From JAMIFN01 sp964544605 (GTDB lineage: Bacteria; Pseudomonadota; Gammaproteobacteria; Burkholderiales; Burkholderiaceae_C): DNA of 64,000 bases. The position numbers and the translations under genes are program-made. The stretch covers positions 1 through 64,000 of the forward strand of contig CAZJBX010000008.1 of assembly GCA_964544605.1 (NCBI GenBank), written 5' to 3'. The notes beneath the pieces are model-generated. The model saw only the letters and a program-made list of their open reading frames with translations. It was not told where the DNA came from and did no database searches. Shown in pieces: positions 1 through 8,384 of the stretch (position 1 is the stretch's first letter; each line of letters starts with the position of its first letter).

Positions 1-55
1 ATTGGATTGGATTGGATTGGATTGGATTGGATTGGATTGGATTGGATTGGATTGG
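1..55. repeat. Pentanucleotide tract (ATTGG)x11 inside the R-M gene
   Basis: Eleven perfect tandem copies of ATTGG fill the first 55 bases, and the tract may continue left of the window. On the minus (coding) strand it reads CCAAT and encodes a repeated Pro-Ile-Gln-Ser-Asn pentapeptide. The unit is not a multiple of three, so gain or loss of one copy by slipped-strand mispairing shifts the frame of everything downstream in the gene. The tract has no stop codon in any frame, so the effect depends on sequence outside the window. This is the classic layout of a phase-variable locus. Confidence 0.95.
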
Positions 56-3000
56 GCTGTGGCCTGAGAGGATGCCGTGGTAGGTGGCCTCAATGTTGAT
101 GGCGGCAATGTAGTAGGCCAGCAGCACAAGTTCGTTGGCGTGCAGCTCGTGGCGGTATTTGTGGGGCAGGCGCTCGGGCGGGATGAGGCCCGATTGCAGC
201 AGGCGGGTGATGAAGGTGCCGGTGCCGGTAAAGGGGTCGATGATGTGGATGTGCTCATCGGCCATGCTTTTGCCGAATTCCTTTTGCAGGATTTCTTCAA
301 TGCTGTGGATGATGAAGTCCACCACTTCAATGGGGGTGTAAACAATGCCCAGACGCTCGGTCATGCGGGGGAAGGCGTTACGGAAGAATTTGTCGTATAG
401 CTCAACAACGATGCGCTGTTTGCCTTCGGCGGTTTGGATGCCAGCGGCGCGCATTTTGACGGATTGGTAGAAGCTGCCGAGGGTGTCGGCTTCTTTCTCT
501 AGGTGGTGTTCTTGCAAGACTGCCAGCACGCCTTGCATGGCCTGAGACATGGGGTTGTGCTCGGTGAAGTTGTATTGCTCAAAGAGGGCATCAAAGACGG
601 GTTTGGTGATGAGGTGTTGGGCCAGCATTTCGATGATTTCGGCATCGGCTACGGCGTTGTTGAGGTCGTCTCGGATTTCAGCGGCAAAGGCTTCAAAGGC
701 TTGGCGCTCTTGGGTGTTGGCGGGGTTTTCAAGGATGCCGCTGATGCGGTCGATGTGGGTGTTGGCGATTTTGGCGATGTCGTTGGCCCAGTCTTCCCAG
801 TGGTGGCGGTTGCCGCATTTTTTGACGATTTGGGCGTAGAGGGCGCGTTCGATTTCACCGACTTCAAATTGCAGTTGGCTTTGGTTTTGGCTGGGGCTTG
901 CCGCCGCGCTGCTGCCGATGGCGCTGCCGCCACGGGCTTGGCGGGCGGCTTTGCCGCTGGCGCTGTCGCCTTTGGCTGTGCTGCGCTTTTGCACGGTGTC
1001 GCTGACGCTGATGACTTCCATTTTGCTGACATCGCGGCCATTGAATTCGAGTTTGTTGATGATGGCGTCAAAGCGGTCGTCGTGTGAGCGCAGGGCGTTG
1101 AGCACTTGCCAGACGACTTTGTAGGTTTGGTTGTCGTCTAGGGCTTGCTCAGGCTCTACCCCCGCAGGAATGACGATGGGCAGGATGACATAGCCTTGCT
1201 TTTTACCGGGGGCCAGGCGCATGACGCGGCCGACGGATTGCACCACATCAACTTGTGAGCTGCGGGGGGTGAGGAATAGGACGGCATCGAGGGAGGGCAC
1301 ATCGACACCTTCAGAGAGGCAGCGGACATTGGAGAGGATGCGGCAGGTGTGGTCGGGCGCTGGGGCTTTGAGCCAGTCGAGGCGCGCGCCTTTTTCGCTG
1401 GCGTTCATGCCGCCATCGACATGCTGGGCCTCGCACGAGAGCAGCAGAGAGGGGTCGATTTCGGCTTCGGGGTTTTGCGCTCGGAGGTCGGCGATTTCGG
1501 CGCGCTGGTATTCGGCCACGACTTGGCCAAACATATCGGCTATGAGTTTGGAGCTGACTTTGTGCTTTTTGCCTTTGTATTCTTTTTCAATGACTTGGCA
1601 GAAGGCAACGGCCCTTTGCATGGGGTGTTCGTCATCGGCAATAGTCAGCCCCTGTTTGGCCAGCGCTTTCCAGCAGCCGACGATTTTGGCCGCGTCATCT
1701 ACTTTGAGTTCGTTGTTGTCGCTTTTGAGGAGGCTTTGCAGGCGGCGGCTGATGTGGCTTTCTTCAACCGCCAAGACGATGACTTTGTAGTCCACCAAGA
1801 GGCCACGGCTGACGGCTTCGGAGAAGTTGATGACATACAGCTCTTTGCCGTAGTGCTGTTCGTTGTCCATTGAAAAGAGAAGCACGCCTTCGGTTTGTTT
1901 GGCCGCTTCGCCGTAGATGCGGGGGGTGGCCGTCATGTAGAGGCGTTTGTGGCCTTGGATGTAGCTGTTGTCATGGATGCGGACAAAGGCGCTTTCGTCC
2001 TCGCCATCAAATACCGCGCCGGTGGTGCGGTGGGCTTCGTCGCAGATGATGAGGTCAAAGGCAGGCAGGCCATGCTGCTGCTGGGCTTGATGCAAGACGG
2101 CAATGGAGTGGTAGGTGGCAAAGACGACGCTCATGCTGTCATCGGCATGGCGGGCGCAGAGGGCGTGGGTGAGGCTTTTGGCGTGGGTGGTGGCGGGGAA
2201 TTGCAGGTCGCTGAGGGTGGTTTGGATGCGGTCGTCGTCTTCGCTGCGTTTTTTGCCGACATCGCTGTCTGAGCAGACGGCGTAGCTGTGCAGCGGGGTG
2301 GCGCTTTCTTGCGTCCATTCAGTAACGGTTTGGCTCAGCAGGGCCAGGCTGGGCACCAGAAAGAGCACGCGCTTGCCCTTGCCTGCCATGGCTTCGGCAA
2401 TCTTCAGTGAGGTAAAGGTTTTGCCCGTGCCGCAAGCCATGATGAGTTTGCCCCTGTCGGCCGTGGCCAAGCCCGCTTGGGCGGCGCTGAGGGCGTGCTG
2501 TTGGTGGGGGCGCAGTGTTTTTTTGGGCTTGAAGGCGGGCGGGGTTTGCAGGCTGAATTGCGCCCAGTCGATTTGGCTGTTTTCTAGGTCTGCAAGGCCA
2601 ATGGTGCTGACGGGCGGGTGTTGGTTTTCTAGCGCTTCGCTGGCGTTTTGCGTCCAGTGGTTGGTGGTGCTGATGATGAGGCGGTGCGAGAAGGTGGTTT
2701 TGCCCGATGCGGTGAAAAAGCTGTCGATGTCGGCTTTGGCGATGCGGTAGTCAGGGGCGTAGTTTTTGCATTGGATGGCGTGGACTTCGCCCTGGTGGGT
2801 GGTGGCAACAAGGTCGATGCCCGTGTCTTTTTGCGAGATGCCTTGTTGCTTGGCCCAGTCGGCATAGGTGCTGACTTCTTGGTAGAGGTCTTGGTAATAG
2901 GGCTCGTGGCGCAGGTAGATGAGGGAGAGGTGCTCAAAGTCCGTGCCCTTGTCGCGTTCGCTGACGGCTTGGTCTCGGAAGCTGGCGAGGATTTGCAGGA

Positions 3001-3268
3001 GGGCGGATGACATGGCGTTCAGTCCTTTGAATAGTTGCACGAGTGTGGGCCATTCTAAAGACTGGGGGTCTGAGAAAAACGCCATGAGTGGGGGCACTAA
3101 GGGGAGTAAGAGCCACAGCGCCCACAAGAGCTGTGCAATAGCGGCCATGCGGCGGGCATGGATGCCCAAGGGTGATGGGCGGCGGTTCAGGCCGTGTGCA
3201 GCTTTGGCGGAGGCGTGGGGGCGGGTGACGGTGAACCGTGCGAGGTAGGTTGATGATTTATCAGCCAT
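1..3268 (-). CDS. Type ISP-like restriction-modification enzyme, 3' end beyond window
   Basis: Single-chain restriction-modification protein of the LlaGI/LlaBIII (type ISP) kind, expected to methylate adenine, translocate on DNA and cleave. Visible in order from the 3268 start: an Mrr-like nuclease (Asp152 in DTGID, then Gln166-Cys-Lys168), an SF2 helicase with Walker A ACGTGKT, box CDEAHRT, motif YMTATP and motif VI QSVGRVMR, a coupler containing IVVELYDKFFRNAFPRMTE, and the adenine methylase with motif DPFTGTGTF. The chain reaches the CCAAT repeat at the window edge; about 1,089 codons are visible, and the family is usually around 1,500-1,600, so the rest of the methylase and the target-recognition domain are missing. 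Two starts compete: 3268 (strong AAAAGGA six bases upstream; adds 85 residues with a hydrophobic stretch) and 3013 (AAAGGA nine bases upstream; matches the usual family N terminus). No stop interrupts the frame. Confidence 0.9.
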   Translation of the reverse strand, partial: MADKSSTYLARFTVTRPHASAKAAHGLNRRPSPLGIHARRMAAIAQLLWALWLLLPLVPPLMAFFSDPQSLEWPTLVQLFKGLNAMSSALLQILASFRDQAVSERDKGTDFEHLSLIYLRHEPYYQDLYQEVSTYADWAKQQGISQKDTGIDLVATTHQGEVHAIQCKNYAPDYRIAKADIDSFFTASGKTTFSHRLIISTTNHWTQNASEALENQHPPVSTIGLADLENSQIDWAQFSLQTPPAFKPKKTLRPHQQHALSAAQAGLATADRGKLIMACGTGKTFTSLKIAEAMAGKGKRVLFLVPSLALLSQTVTEWTQESATPLHSYAVCSDSDVGKKRSEDDDRIQTTLSDLQFPATTHAKSLTHALCARHADDSMSVVFATYHSIAVLHQAQQQHGLPAFDLIICDEAHRTTGAVFDGEDESAFVRIHDNSYIQGHKRLYMTATPRIYGEAAKQTEGVLLFSMDNEQHYGKELYVINFSEAVSRGLLVDYKVIVLAVEESHISRRLQSLLKSDNNELKVDDAAKIVGCWKALAKQGLTIADDEHPMQRAVAFCQVIEKEYKGKKHKVSSKLIADMFGQVVAEYQRAEIADLRAQNPEAEIDPSLLLSCEAQHVDGGMNASEKGARLDWLKAPAPDHTCRILSNVRCLSEGVDVPSLDAVLFLTPRSSQVDVVQSVGRVMRLAPGKKQGYVILPIVIPAGVEPEQALDDNQTYKVVWQVLNALRSHDDRFDAIINKLEFNGRDVSKMEVISVSDTVQKRSTAKGDSASGKAARQARGGSAIGSSAAASPSQNQSQLQFEVGEIERALYAQIVKKCGNRHHWEDWANDIAKIANTHIDRISGILENPANTQERQAFEAFAAEIRDDLNNAVADAEIIEMLAQHLITKPVFDALFEQYNFTEHNPMSQAMQGVLAVLQEHHLEKEADTLGSFYQSVKMRAAGIQTAEGKQRIVVELYDKFFRNAFPRMTERLGIVYTPIEVVDFIIHSIEEILQKEFGKSMADEHIHIIDPFTGTGTFITRLLQSGLIPPERLPHKYRHELHANELVLLAYYIAAINIEATYHGILSGHSPIQSNPIQSNPIQSNPIQ

Positions 3269-3316
3269 TGCGATTCCTTTTGAATGTTGAGCAATGGCCT
3301 CAGTGTCTGTAGATTC

Positions 3317-3340
3317 TCCCGATAGCCGTGGCTATCGGGA
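3317..3340. other. Perfect 11-bp inverted repeat with 2-nt loop
   Basis: TCCCGATAGCC pairs perfectly with GGCTATCGGGA around a two-base loop. It overlaps the stop codon of the 186-aa gene and lies about 50 bases upstream of the restriction-modification start. On the minus strand no T-run follows the stem, so it is not a canonical terminator for that gene; it could attenuate or stabilise the transcript between the two genes. Confidence 0.6.
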
Positions 3341-3892
3341 TTTCCTCTTTCGCTCTTCGCTTAGCTTGTTCTCAAATGTCTTTAGACTGATAGTCCTTTC
3401 CTGCCCTTGTCCGTTTGTGTAGCGATAGGACAAGCCTTTTTCTTGTGGGTCTAAGCCGTCTTCACTCATTCGCCCATGCAGAGCTGGCCATAACTGCTTT
3501 GCAGTCCCCTCTTCTTTTGAAAGCATGTAAATAATTTGTTTTAGGTTTTGCTCAGCTCTCGGTTTCTTGGCTCTCTCCGTTTGCTGCTTTGAAATCCGCG
3601 CCTTCTTGCTTCGGCCTTTGGCTAGCTCCTTGTTTGCTGTTGAAAATAACTCCTCAATAATGGCCGCTTGCAAAGCTTCGGGCAGTCTCCCGCTCTGAAG
3701 TTCTTCAAGCACACGATAATCAAGAATACTAATATCTTCTTTTAATTCATCAACTGTGAATATTTTCCCTGTTTCTGGGTCTTTTATCACCCCGCCATGC
3801 TTATCATCTAGGCGCTGAACTTCTTCCTCCCTTGCTTTTATAAGCCAATCTGGATTTTTGATTATGTGGCTAATGGGAATGCCCTCACTCAT
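3332..3892 (-). CDS. Hypothetical protein, 186 aa, upstream of the R-M gene
   Basis: I do not recognise a family. The protein is hydrophilic, with no signal peptide or membrane segment. The middle (about residues 85-115) and the C terminus are rich in Lys, Arg and Glu and probably helical, which would suit a nucleic-acid or protein contact. The start is fixed by a strong GGGAGGA Shine-Dalgarno seven bases before the ATG. Its base composition is visibly more AT-rich than most of the window, suggesting acquired DNA. It lies 63 bases upstream of the restriction-modification gene on the same strand, so an accessory or regulatory role for that system is possible but only inferred from position. 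Confidence 0.7.
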   Translation of the reverse strand: MSEGIPISHIIKNPDWLIKAREEEVQRLDDKHGGVIKDPETGKIFTVDELKEDISILDYRVLEELQSGRLPEALQAAIIEELFSTANKELAKGRSKKARISKQQTERAKKPRAEQNLKQIIYMLSKEEGTAKQLWPALHGRMSEDGLDPQEKGLSYRYTNGQGQERTISLKTFENKLSEERKRKSR

Positions 3893-4069
3893 ATTTTATA
3901 TTCCTCCCGTTTATCTATCGGTTATGGGCTAAAACTGTGTTGATGCGGCTCAGGCTGGGGCCACGCTCAGGCGCAGGCCCACAACGGACAAATATTAGCA
4001 AATCTTGGCATTTCCGCCGCCATCCCCAGCCGCCCAGCCAGGGAGGGAGGGTGGCGGGGCGGCGGTGGT

Positions 4070-5122
4070 CTAGCGTTGTTGAGCAAGGGCCAAGAGGGTG
4101 TCTGAGGTGATGGTTTGTGATTGATGGAGGGCTTGCACAAGGGGGCGGTCGGTGCGCCAGTTTTTATAGCGCAGGTGGAGCAGGCGCTTGTATTGGGTGG
4201 TTTGGGCAGGTTCCAGCAAGATGTGGGGAAGTTGCTGAATCAGCGCTTGCGCTTGATCTGCGCTATTGGGGTGTTTGTGTTGGTGCAGTGCGAGGTGGCA
4301 GATGGCATCCAGGCTGTGTTTGAGAAGAAAAGAAGCAAGAGCAAAGTGCAGTTGGGGAGATTGCAGCGATGGGGTGTGAAGGTAGTGTTGCCGAAAGTCT
4401 TTTAAGGCCCAAAAGAGGTCATGGCAGGCGGCAGGGCGCATTTGCCCTGTGGTGCTTGCGGGGTTGCTGTAGTAATGAAAGATGGGTTGTGCGCTCCAGG
4501 CGCTTGAGCGGCATTCGGTGGCGATGGCGCAGATGGTGCTGATGTCTTCAAACCATTGGCCCACAGGAAAGGGGTGGGCCAGACAGTGCGCTTTGCGAAT
4601 GATTTTGTTCCAAGGGAATAAGCGCATACCTGAGAGCAGGGCGTGCAGCAGTTGGGCCTCGTGCTGCATATGGCCTTGGCGAGCCCAGTGCCTCAACGGT
4701 TTTTTGATGGGCGCTTGTGTGTGGTGCTGCCCTTGGGTGTAGGCAAAGGCATACAAGTCTTGCTTGGGGTATTGCCGCATGAGCGCTTCAATGGCGTGGC
4801 TGGCCTTGGGGTGCAGGTAGTCGTCGCTGTCCACAAACCAAAGGTAGTGCCCTTGGGCTTGGGCCGTGCCGGCATTGCGGGCGGCAGAAGGGCCTTGGTT
4901 GTGCTTGAGGTAGATGGGGGTGAGTTGCTGCTTTTGGTGATAAGCGGCGAGGATGCCCCCCGTGTTGTCGGTTGAGGCATCATCCACGGCAATGATTTCA
5001 ATGGCTTGCGGCCAAGTTTGTTGCAAGATGCTTTGCAGGCAGCGCTCCAGGTGTTGCTCTGCGTTGTAGCAGGGGATGATGATGGAGATGAGGGGGCTGC
5101 TGGGGGCGCAGGTCGGCTTCAT
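4070..5122 (-). CDS. Family 2 glycosyltransferase
   Basis: GT-A fold family 2 glycosyltransferase, 350 aa, expected to transfer a sugar from a nucleotide donor onto a growing surface glycan at the cytoplasmic face. The N terminus has the family signature: SIIIPCYN, then IIAVDDASTDNT, and the metal-binding DSD in FVDSDDYLHP near residues 98-100. No membrane helix is evident. The ATG at 5122 overlaps the stop of the upstream gene in an ATGA arrangement, which fixes the start (a GTG three codons earlier is less likely) and implies translational coupling. It is the last gene of the six-gene operon. The acceptor and donor sugars cannot be read from sequence. Confidence 0.9.
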   Translation of the reverse strand: MKPTCAPSSPLISIIIPCYNAEQHLERCLQSILQQTWPQAIEIIAVDDASTDNTGGILAAYHQKQQLTPIYLKHNQGPSAARNAGTAQAQGHYLWFVDSDDYLHPKASHAIEALMRQYPKQDLYAFAYTQGQHHTQAPIKKPLRHWARQGHMQHEAQLLHALLSGMRLFPWNKIIRKAHCLAHPFPVGQWFEDISTICAIATECRSSAWSAQPIFHYYSNPASTTGQMRPAACHDLFWALKDFRQHYLHTPSLQSPQLHFALASFLLKHSLDAICHLALHQHKHPNSADQAQALIQQLPHILLEPAQTTQYKRLLHLRYKNWRTDRPLVQALHQSQTITSDTLLALAQQR

Positions 5123-5943
5123 TGCGGCCACTGCACGCCAAAGCGCTGCCCCAAGCGTTGCATTTCTTGGGCCAGAAAGCTGCCAGCTTGTGGGGCCTGC
5201 TTTTGCATGGCTTGGCGCAGCTCTTTGCCCCAGAGGTGGAGGTAAAACACTTCGGGTGCTAAGGTATCTCTGGAAAGAGCATCAGCCTGCGTCAGTTGTT
5301 CAATGGTGTTCAGGCTGATGTGATAGAAGGCACTTTGTGCCTGAGCGTGCTGAATTTCGCCAGTTTGTTGCAGATGAAAGGTTAGCCCTTTCGGGCCGAT
5401 TGCGCCCCAAGGCCAGCGGCTGATATGCGGGGCTTTAGCGCCACTTCTAAGCCAATAGCGAACTTTTCGTCCGAGAGAAAAGAAGGGCGGGTAGCCGGTG
5501 GTGTCAGCTTGATACTGCAAAAGTTGTTGCAGGGCTGGAGACTCTGGTGGCAGGCGAAGTACAGCCCCATTGATTGTGTTCTCGTCCTCATAGCCAAAAA
5601 CATACCCATTGTGTGGGCGGTAAGGACGGATGCACAGCACATCTAAGTCGACCCACATTAAATCGGTTTTGGCCAGCAAAGCATAACGAAAGAGGTCGGA
5701 ATGAAGGGCGGCACTACCTGTTTTATGGTGACGCAAAATCGTCTTAGAGGGAAAAATTTCATTGGCATCTTTCACGGTTACGCCCAGCGGAACGCCGCTT
5801 ACGGTTTCAGTGGTGAAGAGGGTGATGGCGTGGCCGTGCTCTAAAAAGGAGAGGAGGCTGAGTTGCTCAATGATGCCCAGTTTGGGGCCAATCCAGAGCA
5901 TACCTATTTTGGGTAGGGGTGGGGCCGTATCGGTCGATCGCAT
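5119..5943 (-). CDS. DXD-motif glycosyltransferase (Gly_transf_sug-like)
   Basis: A 274-aa protein resembling the glycosyltransferase group with a DXD sugar-binding region (OCH1/TcdA-TcdB-like). It opens with IGMLWIGPKLG, has SDLFRYALL near 82-90 and the catalytic metal site WVDLDVLC with the Asp-Leu-Asp at about 99-101, followed by a fold typical of small sugar transferases. The start is taken at ATG 5943; an upstream extension in the same frame is low-complexity shadow sequence antisense to nothing functional. It starts 17 bases after the preceding GT25 gene and overlaps the following GT2 by ATGA. Role in polysaccharide or lipooligosaccharide assembly is inferred from family and operon. Confidence 0.8.
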   Translation of the reverse strand: MRSTDTAPPLPKIGMLWIGPKLGIIEQLSLLSFLEHGHAITLFTTETVSGVPLGVTVKDANEIFPSKTILRHHKTGSAALHSDLFRYALLAKTDLMWVDLDVLCIRPYRPHNGYVFGYEDENTINGAVLRLPPESPALQQLLQYQADTTGYPPFFSLGRKVRYWLRSGAKAPHISRWPWGAIGPKGLTFHLQQTGEIQHAQAQSAFYHISLNTIEQLTQADALSRDTLAPEVFYLHLWGKELRQAMQKQAPQAGSFLAQEMQRLGQRFGVQWPQ

Positions 5944-5959
5944 GGGTAGCAGCGTTTTC

Positions 5960-6733
5960 TTAAAAGCGGCGGACTTTGGCGGCCAAGGCCAGGGCTTTGT
6001 CTTGCCACAAGCGCCACTGTTTGCTGAGGTGGTAGTGGGTTTGGCGGTTTTGTTTTTTGCGCAAGGCGGTTTGGGCATCGGGGTCGATTTCGCTTTCAGC
6101 GCCGCTGGGCAGCAGCAGGGGCGGCCAGAAGCTGTAGCCTTGTTGCGCACGGGTTTGCCAGTAGCGCAGGAAGTTATCAACGGGGGCAAAGATGCCGTGT
6201 TCTTGGGTGAGGGCCAGAAATTGCGCCGCGCCACTGCGCGACCAAACCAAGCCCGTGGTGGTGATGGGGAAGTAATGCGCGGCGTGTAGGACGGTGCGCC
6301 CGCCGCTGCTGGGCATGGGGGCCAGGGCGCTGCTGAGTTTGAGCTTGGGGTTGCCGATGTTCATGACTTGCCAGTCGGCACGGTCATGGGCGGCCAGCCA
6401 GCGCACGGCCTCTTGCACGATGGGCAGGGGGTTGGCTTGGCAGTGCAAATCGTCTTCCAGCACGATGGCGATGTCGGCGTTGCTATTGAGCAGGGCTTGG
6501 GCGCATTGCATGTGGCTCATATAGCAGCCGATTTCACCGCCCACCAAGCTGCGGCCCATATAGCGCAGGGCGCGGCTTTTGTTGTAAATGTGGAGGTTGT
6601 CCACATCAAAGCCACGGCCATCCACGGCGCTGATGCGCTCAAACGGCAGGCCAAGGCGCTGGAGCTGGGCCGTGGCGCTGGCGAGGCGCTCATGGCTGCC
6701 ATCCAGATTGATGAGGTAGGTGGCGATTTTCAT
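5960..6733 (-). CDS. Family 25 glycosyltransferase, copy 2
   Basis: A 257-aa GT25 (LPS biosynthesis type, Lgt/LOS beta-galactosyltransferase family) enzyme. It starts MKIATYLINLDGSHERLA, has GEIGCYMSH near 66-74 and the acidic donor/metal site VLEDD near 91-95. The ATG at 6733 overlaps the upstream paralogue's stop as ATGA; a longer reading to 6781 would overlap that gene by 50 bases and is rejected. The protein closely matches its upstream neighbour over the full length, so the pair looks like a tandem duplication with divergence. It probably adds a hexose to the outer part of a surface oligosaccharide. Confidence 0.9.
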   Translation of the reverse strand: MKIATYLINLDGSHERLASATAQLQRLGLPFERISAVDGRGFDVDNLHIYNKSRALRYMGRSLVGGEIGCYMSHMQCAQALLNSNADIAIVLEDDLHCQANPLPIVQEAVRWLAAHDRADWQVMNIGNPKLKLSSALAPMPSSGGRTVLHAAHYFPITTTGLVWSRSGAAQFLALTQEHGIFAPVDNFLRYWQTRAQQGYSFWPPLLLPSGAESEIDPDAQTALRKKQNRQTHYHLSKQWRLWQDKALALAAKVRRF

Positions 6734-7497
6734 TTTTTCAGTTGTTTCATGGCGCGCATGGCGTGCCATTTGTCGCGCCAAAGGCGGCTTTGTTTGCTCA
6801 AGAAGTAGTAAGGGGCGCGTTGGTGTTTTTTGCGGATGTTTTGGTCGGCAATGTCGCTGTCAAAGCCATCGGCACGAACCAAGGGCGGCCAGAAGGAGTA
6901 GCCTTGGGCTTGGCGGGTTTGCCAGTGGCGGGTGTAGTTGTCCCAAGGGGCAAAAATGCCTTCTTTTTTGATGGACTCTAGCAAATTGGCAGCGCCTTGG
7001 CGTGACCAGAGTAAGCCCGTCGCAGTCATGGGAAAGTAGTGGGCAGCGTAAAGCACAACTTCTTTGCCAGCATCATGAAAGCTGTGTATGGGTGTGCTTA
7101 TTTTCATTTGCTGATTGCCAAAGTTAATCAGTTGCCATTGTTCATGGCCGTTTTGCTCCAGCCAGCGCACAGCCTGCTCAAGTGTTTCGACGAAGTTGTG
7201 GCTGCAATTCATGTCGTCTTCCAGCACCACTGCGGCATCCGCATCGCTGTCGAGCAAGGTTTGAGCCGCTTTCATATGGCTGAGGAAGCAACCAAGCTCG
7301 CCGGGCATGACCGCCCGCCCCATGTAACGCATGGCCCGTTTTTGACGGTAGAGCGGGTGCTCGTCCACATTGAATTGGCGGCCATCTACGCCGCTGATGC
7401 GTTCAAAAGCAATGCCTTGGGCTTGCAACTGGGCGCTGGCATGGGCGAGGCGCTCGTGGCTGCCGTCGAGGTTGATGAGGTAGGTGGCGATTTTCAT
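6730..7497 (-). CDS. Family 25 glycosyltransferase, copy 1
   Basis: A 255-aa GT25 enzyme, paralogous to the next gene downstream. The first 18 residues are identical in the two proteins, GELGCFLSH lies near 66-74 and VLEDD near 91-95. The shared C-terminal block QGYSFWPPL is also conserved between them. The ATG at 7497 overlaps the stop of the pyruvyl transferase gene, again as ATGA. GT25 enzymes in Neisseria and Haemophilus add galactose or similar sugars to lipooligosaccharide, so this pair may make successive additions; the actual sugars are unknown. Confidence 0.9.
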   Translation of the reverse strand: MKIATYLINLDGSHERLAHASAQLQAQGIAFERISGVDGRQFNVDEHPLYRQKRAMRYMGRAVMPGELGCFLSHMKAAQTLLDSDADAAVVLEDDMNCSHNFVETLEQAVRWLEQNGHEQWQLINFGNQQMKISTPIHSFHDAGKEVVLYAAHYFPMTATGLLWSRQGAANLLESIKKEGIFAPWDNYTRHWQTRQAQGYSFWPPLVRADGFDSDIADQNIRKKHQRAPYYFLSKQSRLWRDKWHAMRAMKQLKK

Positions 7498-8384
7498 GCT
7501 GGAGGGCCAGTGCGGGTTTTTGGGGTGTTGGCCTGCATGTGCAAGGTCCAGACATCGGCAAGTTTGCCGTAGGTATTTTCAAGCAAACAGACTTTCTTAC
7601 CCAACAGGCTGGCCAAAATAGACACATGCAGTCGGTCGGTGATGATGTGGTCGGCTGTTGCAAAGAGCGCGATGAGGTCGGCAGTGATTTGATCGCTGGC
7701 GCTGTCATACCACCGCACGCCAGCAAAGCGCATGAGGTCGTGCTTTCTTTTGACGGCGCTTTTGTTGGTGGATTCCGAGTCTCTGCGCAAGATGGTGAGG
7801 GTGTTGTTGGGGCCAACTTGGATGCGCTTGAGGGCCATTTTCCAGCGCATGTAGTTTTTCACCCATCGGGCGTTTTTCAGTAGGGCCAGTTTGTGTTGTC
7901 TTGTTTGGCATTGGGCGATGAGTTTCTTGCAGTCCAGGCTAAAAGCAATGTCAGGCGCTATTTTGATGTTGGCTTTGGGCGCGTGTTGCTGGACAAAGGC
8001 GTAGCTGGCCCAGTCTCGGCAGACGATGGTAAAGCGCGCATCCAGTTGGGCCAAGGTGTCTTCATGGCCACGGATGCTGTGGGGCAGGATGAGGCACTGA
8101 TTGATGCCCACAGATAAGCATTTGTCCAGCATGTGTTTGACATCGGCATAGTTGCCAATGAGGTTGCCACCGCCTGAGATGATGATGTTGGCACGGGGCA
8201 GGATGCCGTCGATTTTGATTTGCTGGGTGTGCAGGCCGAGTTGATCGAACACTTGGTGCGTGGCCGAGGCGATGATGGCATCCCCCGCATTGCCTCGGTT
8301 TTGGATGTATTGGATGCCATCAAGGCCCTGGCTCCAAGCCCGAATGATGTCGGCACTATTTTCTATTTTGTTGCTCTTTGGCAT
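7494..8384 (-). CDS. Polysaccharide pyruvyl transferase family protein
   Basis: A 296-aa member of the polysaccharide pyruvyl transferase family, which attaches pyruvate ketals from phosphoenolpyruvate to sugars or belongs to related GT-B-like transferases in surface-glycan loci. The family marks are GNAGDAII near 31-38, the glycine-rich ISGGGNLIG near 69-77, and ITDRLHVSILASLLGK near the C terminus. An AAGGAG Shine-Dalgarno precedes the ATG. It overlaps the upstream PP-loop gene by 29 bases and is coupled to the GT25 gene by ATGA. Pyruvylation of the product is likely but not certain, since the family is functionally broad. Confidence 0.85.
   Translation of the reverse strand: MPKSNKIENSADIIRAWSQGLDGIQYIQNRGNAGDAIIASATHQVFDQLGLHTQQIKIDGILPRANIIISGGGNLIGNYADVKHMLDKCLSVGINQCLILPHSIRGHEDTLAQLDARFTIVCRDWASYAFVQQHAPKANIKIAPDIAFSLDCKKLIAQCQTRQHKLALLKNARWVKNYMRWKMALKRIQVGPNNTLTILRRDSESTNKSAVKRKHDLMRFAGVRWYDSASDQITADLIALFATADHIITDRLHVSILASLLGKKVCLLENTYGKLADVWTLHMQANTPKTRTGPPA

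Noticed and set aside
1..55. Tandem repeat as a CRISPR array or satellite
   Set aside because: The unit is five bases with no spacers, and it lies in frame inside a coding region.
3317..3340. Terminator for the 186-aa gene
   Set aside because: The stem is perfect but no T-run follows it on the minus strand, so it is only listed as an inverted repeat.
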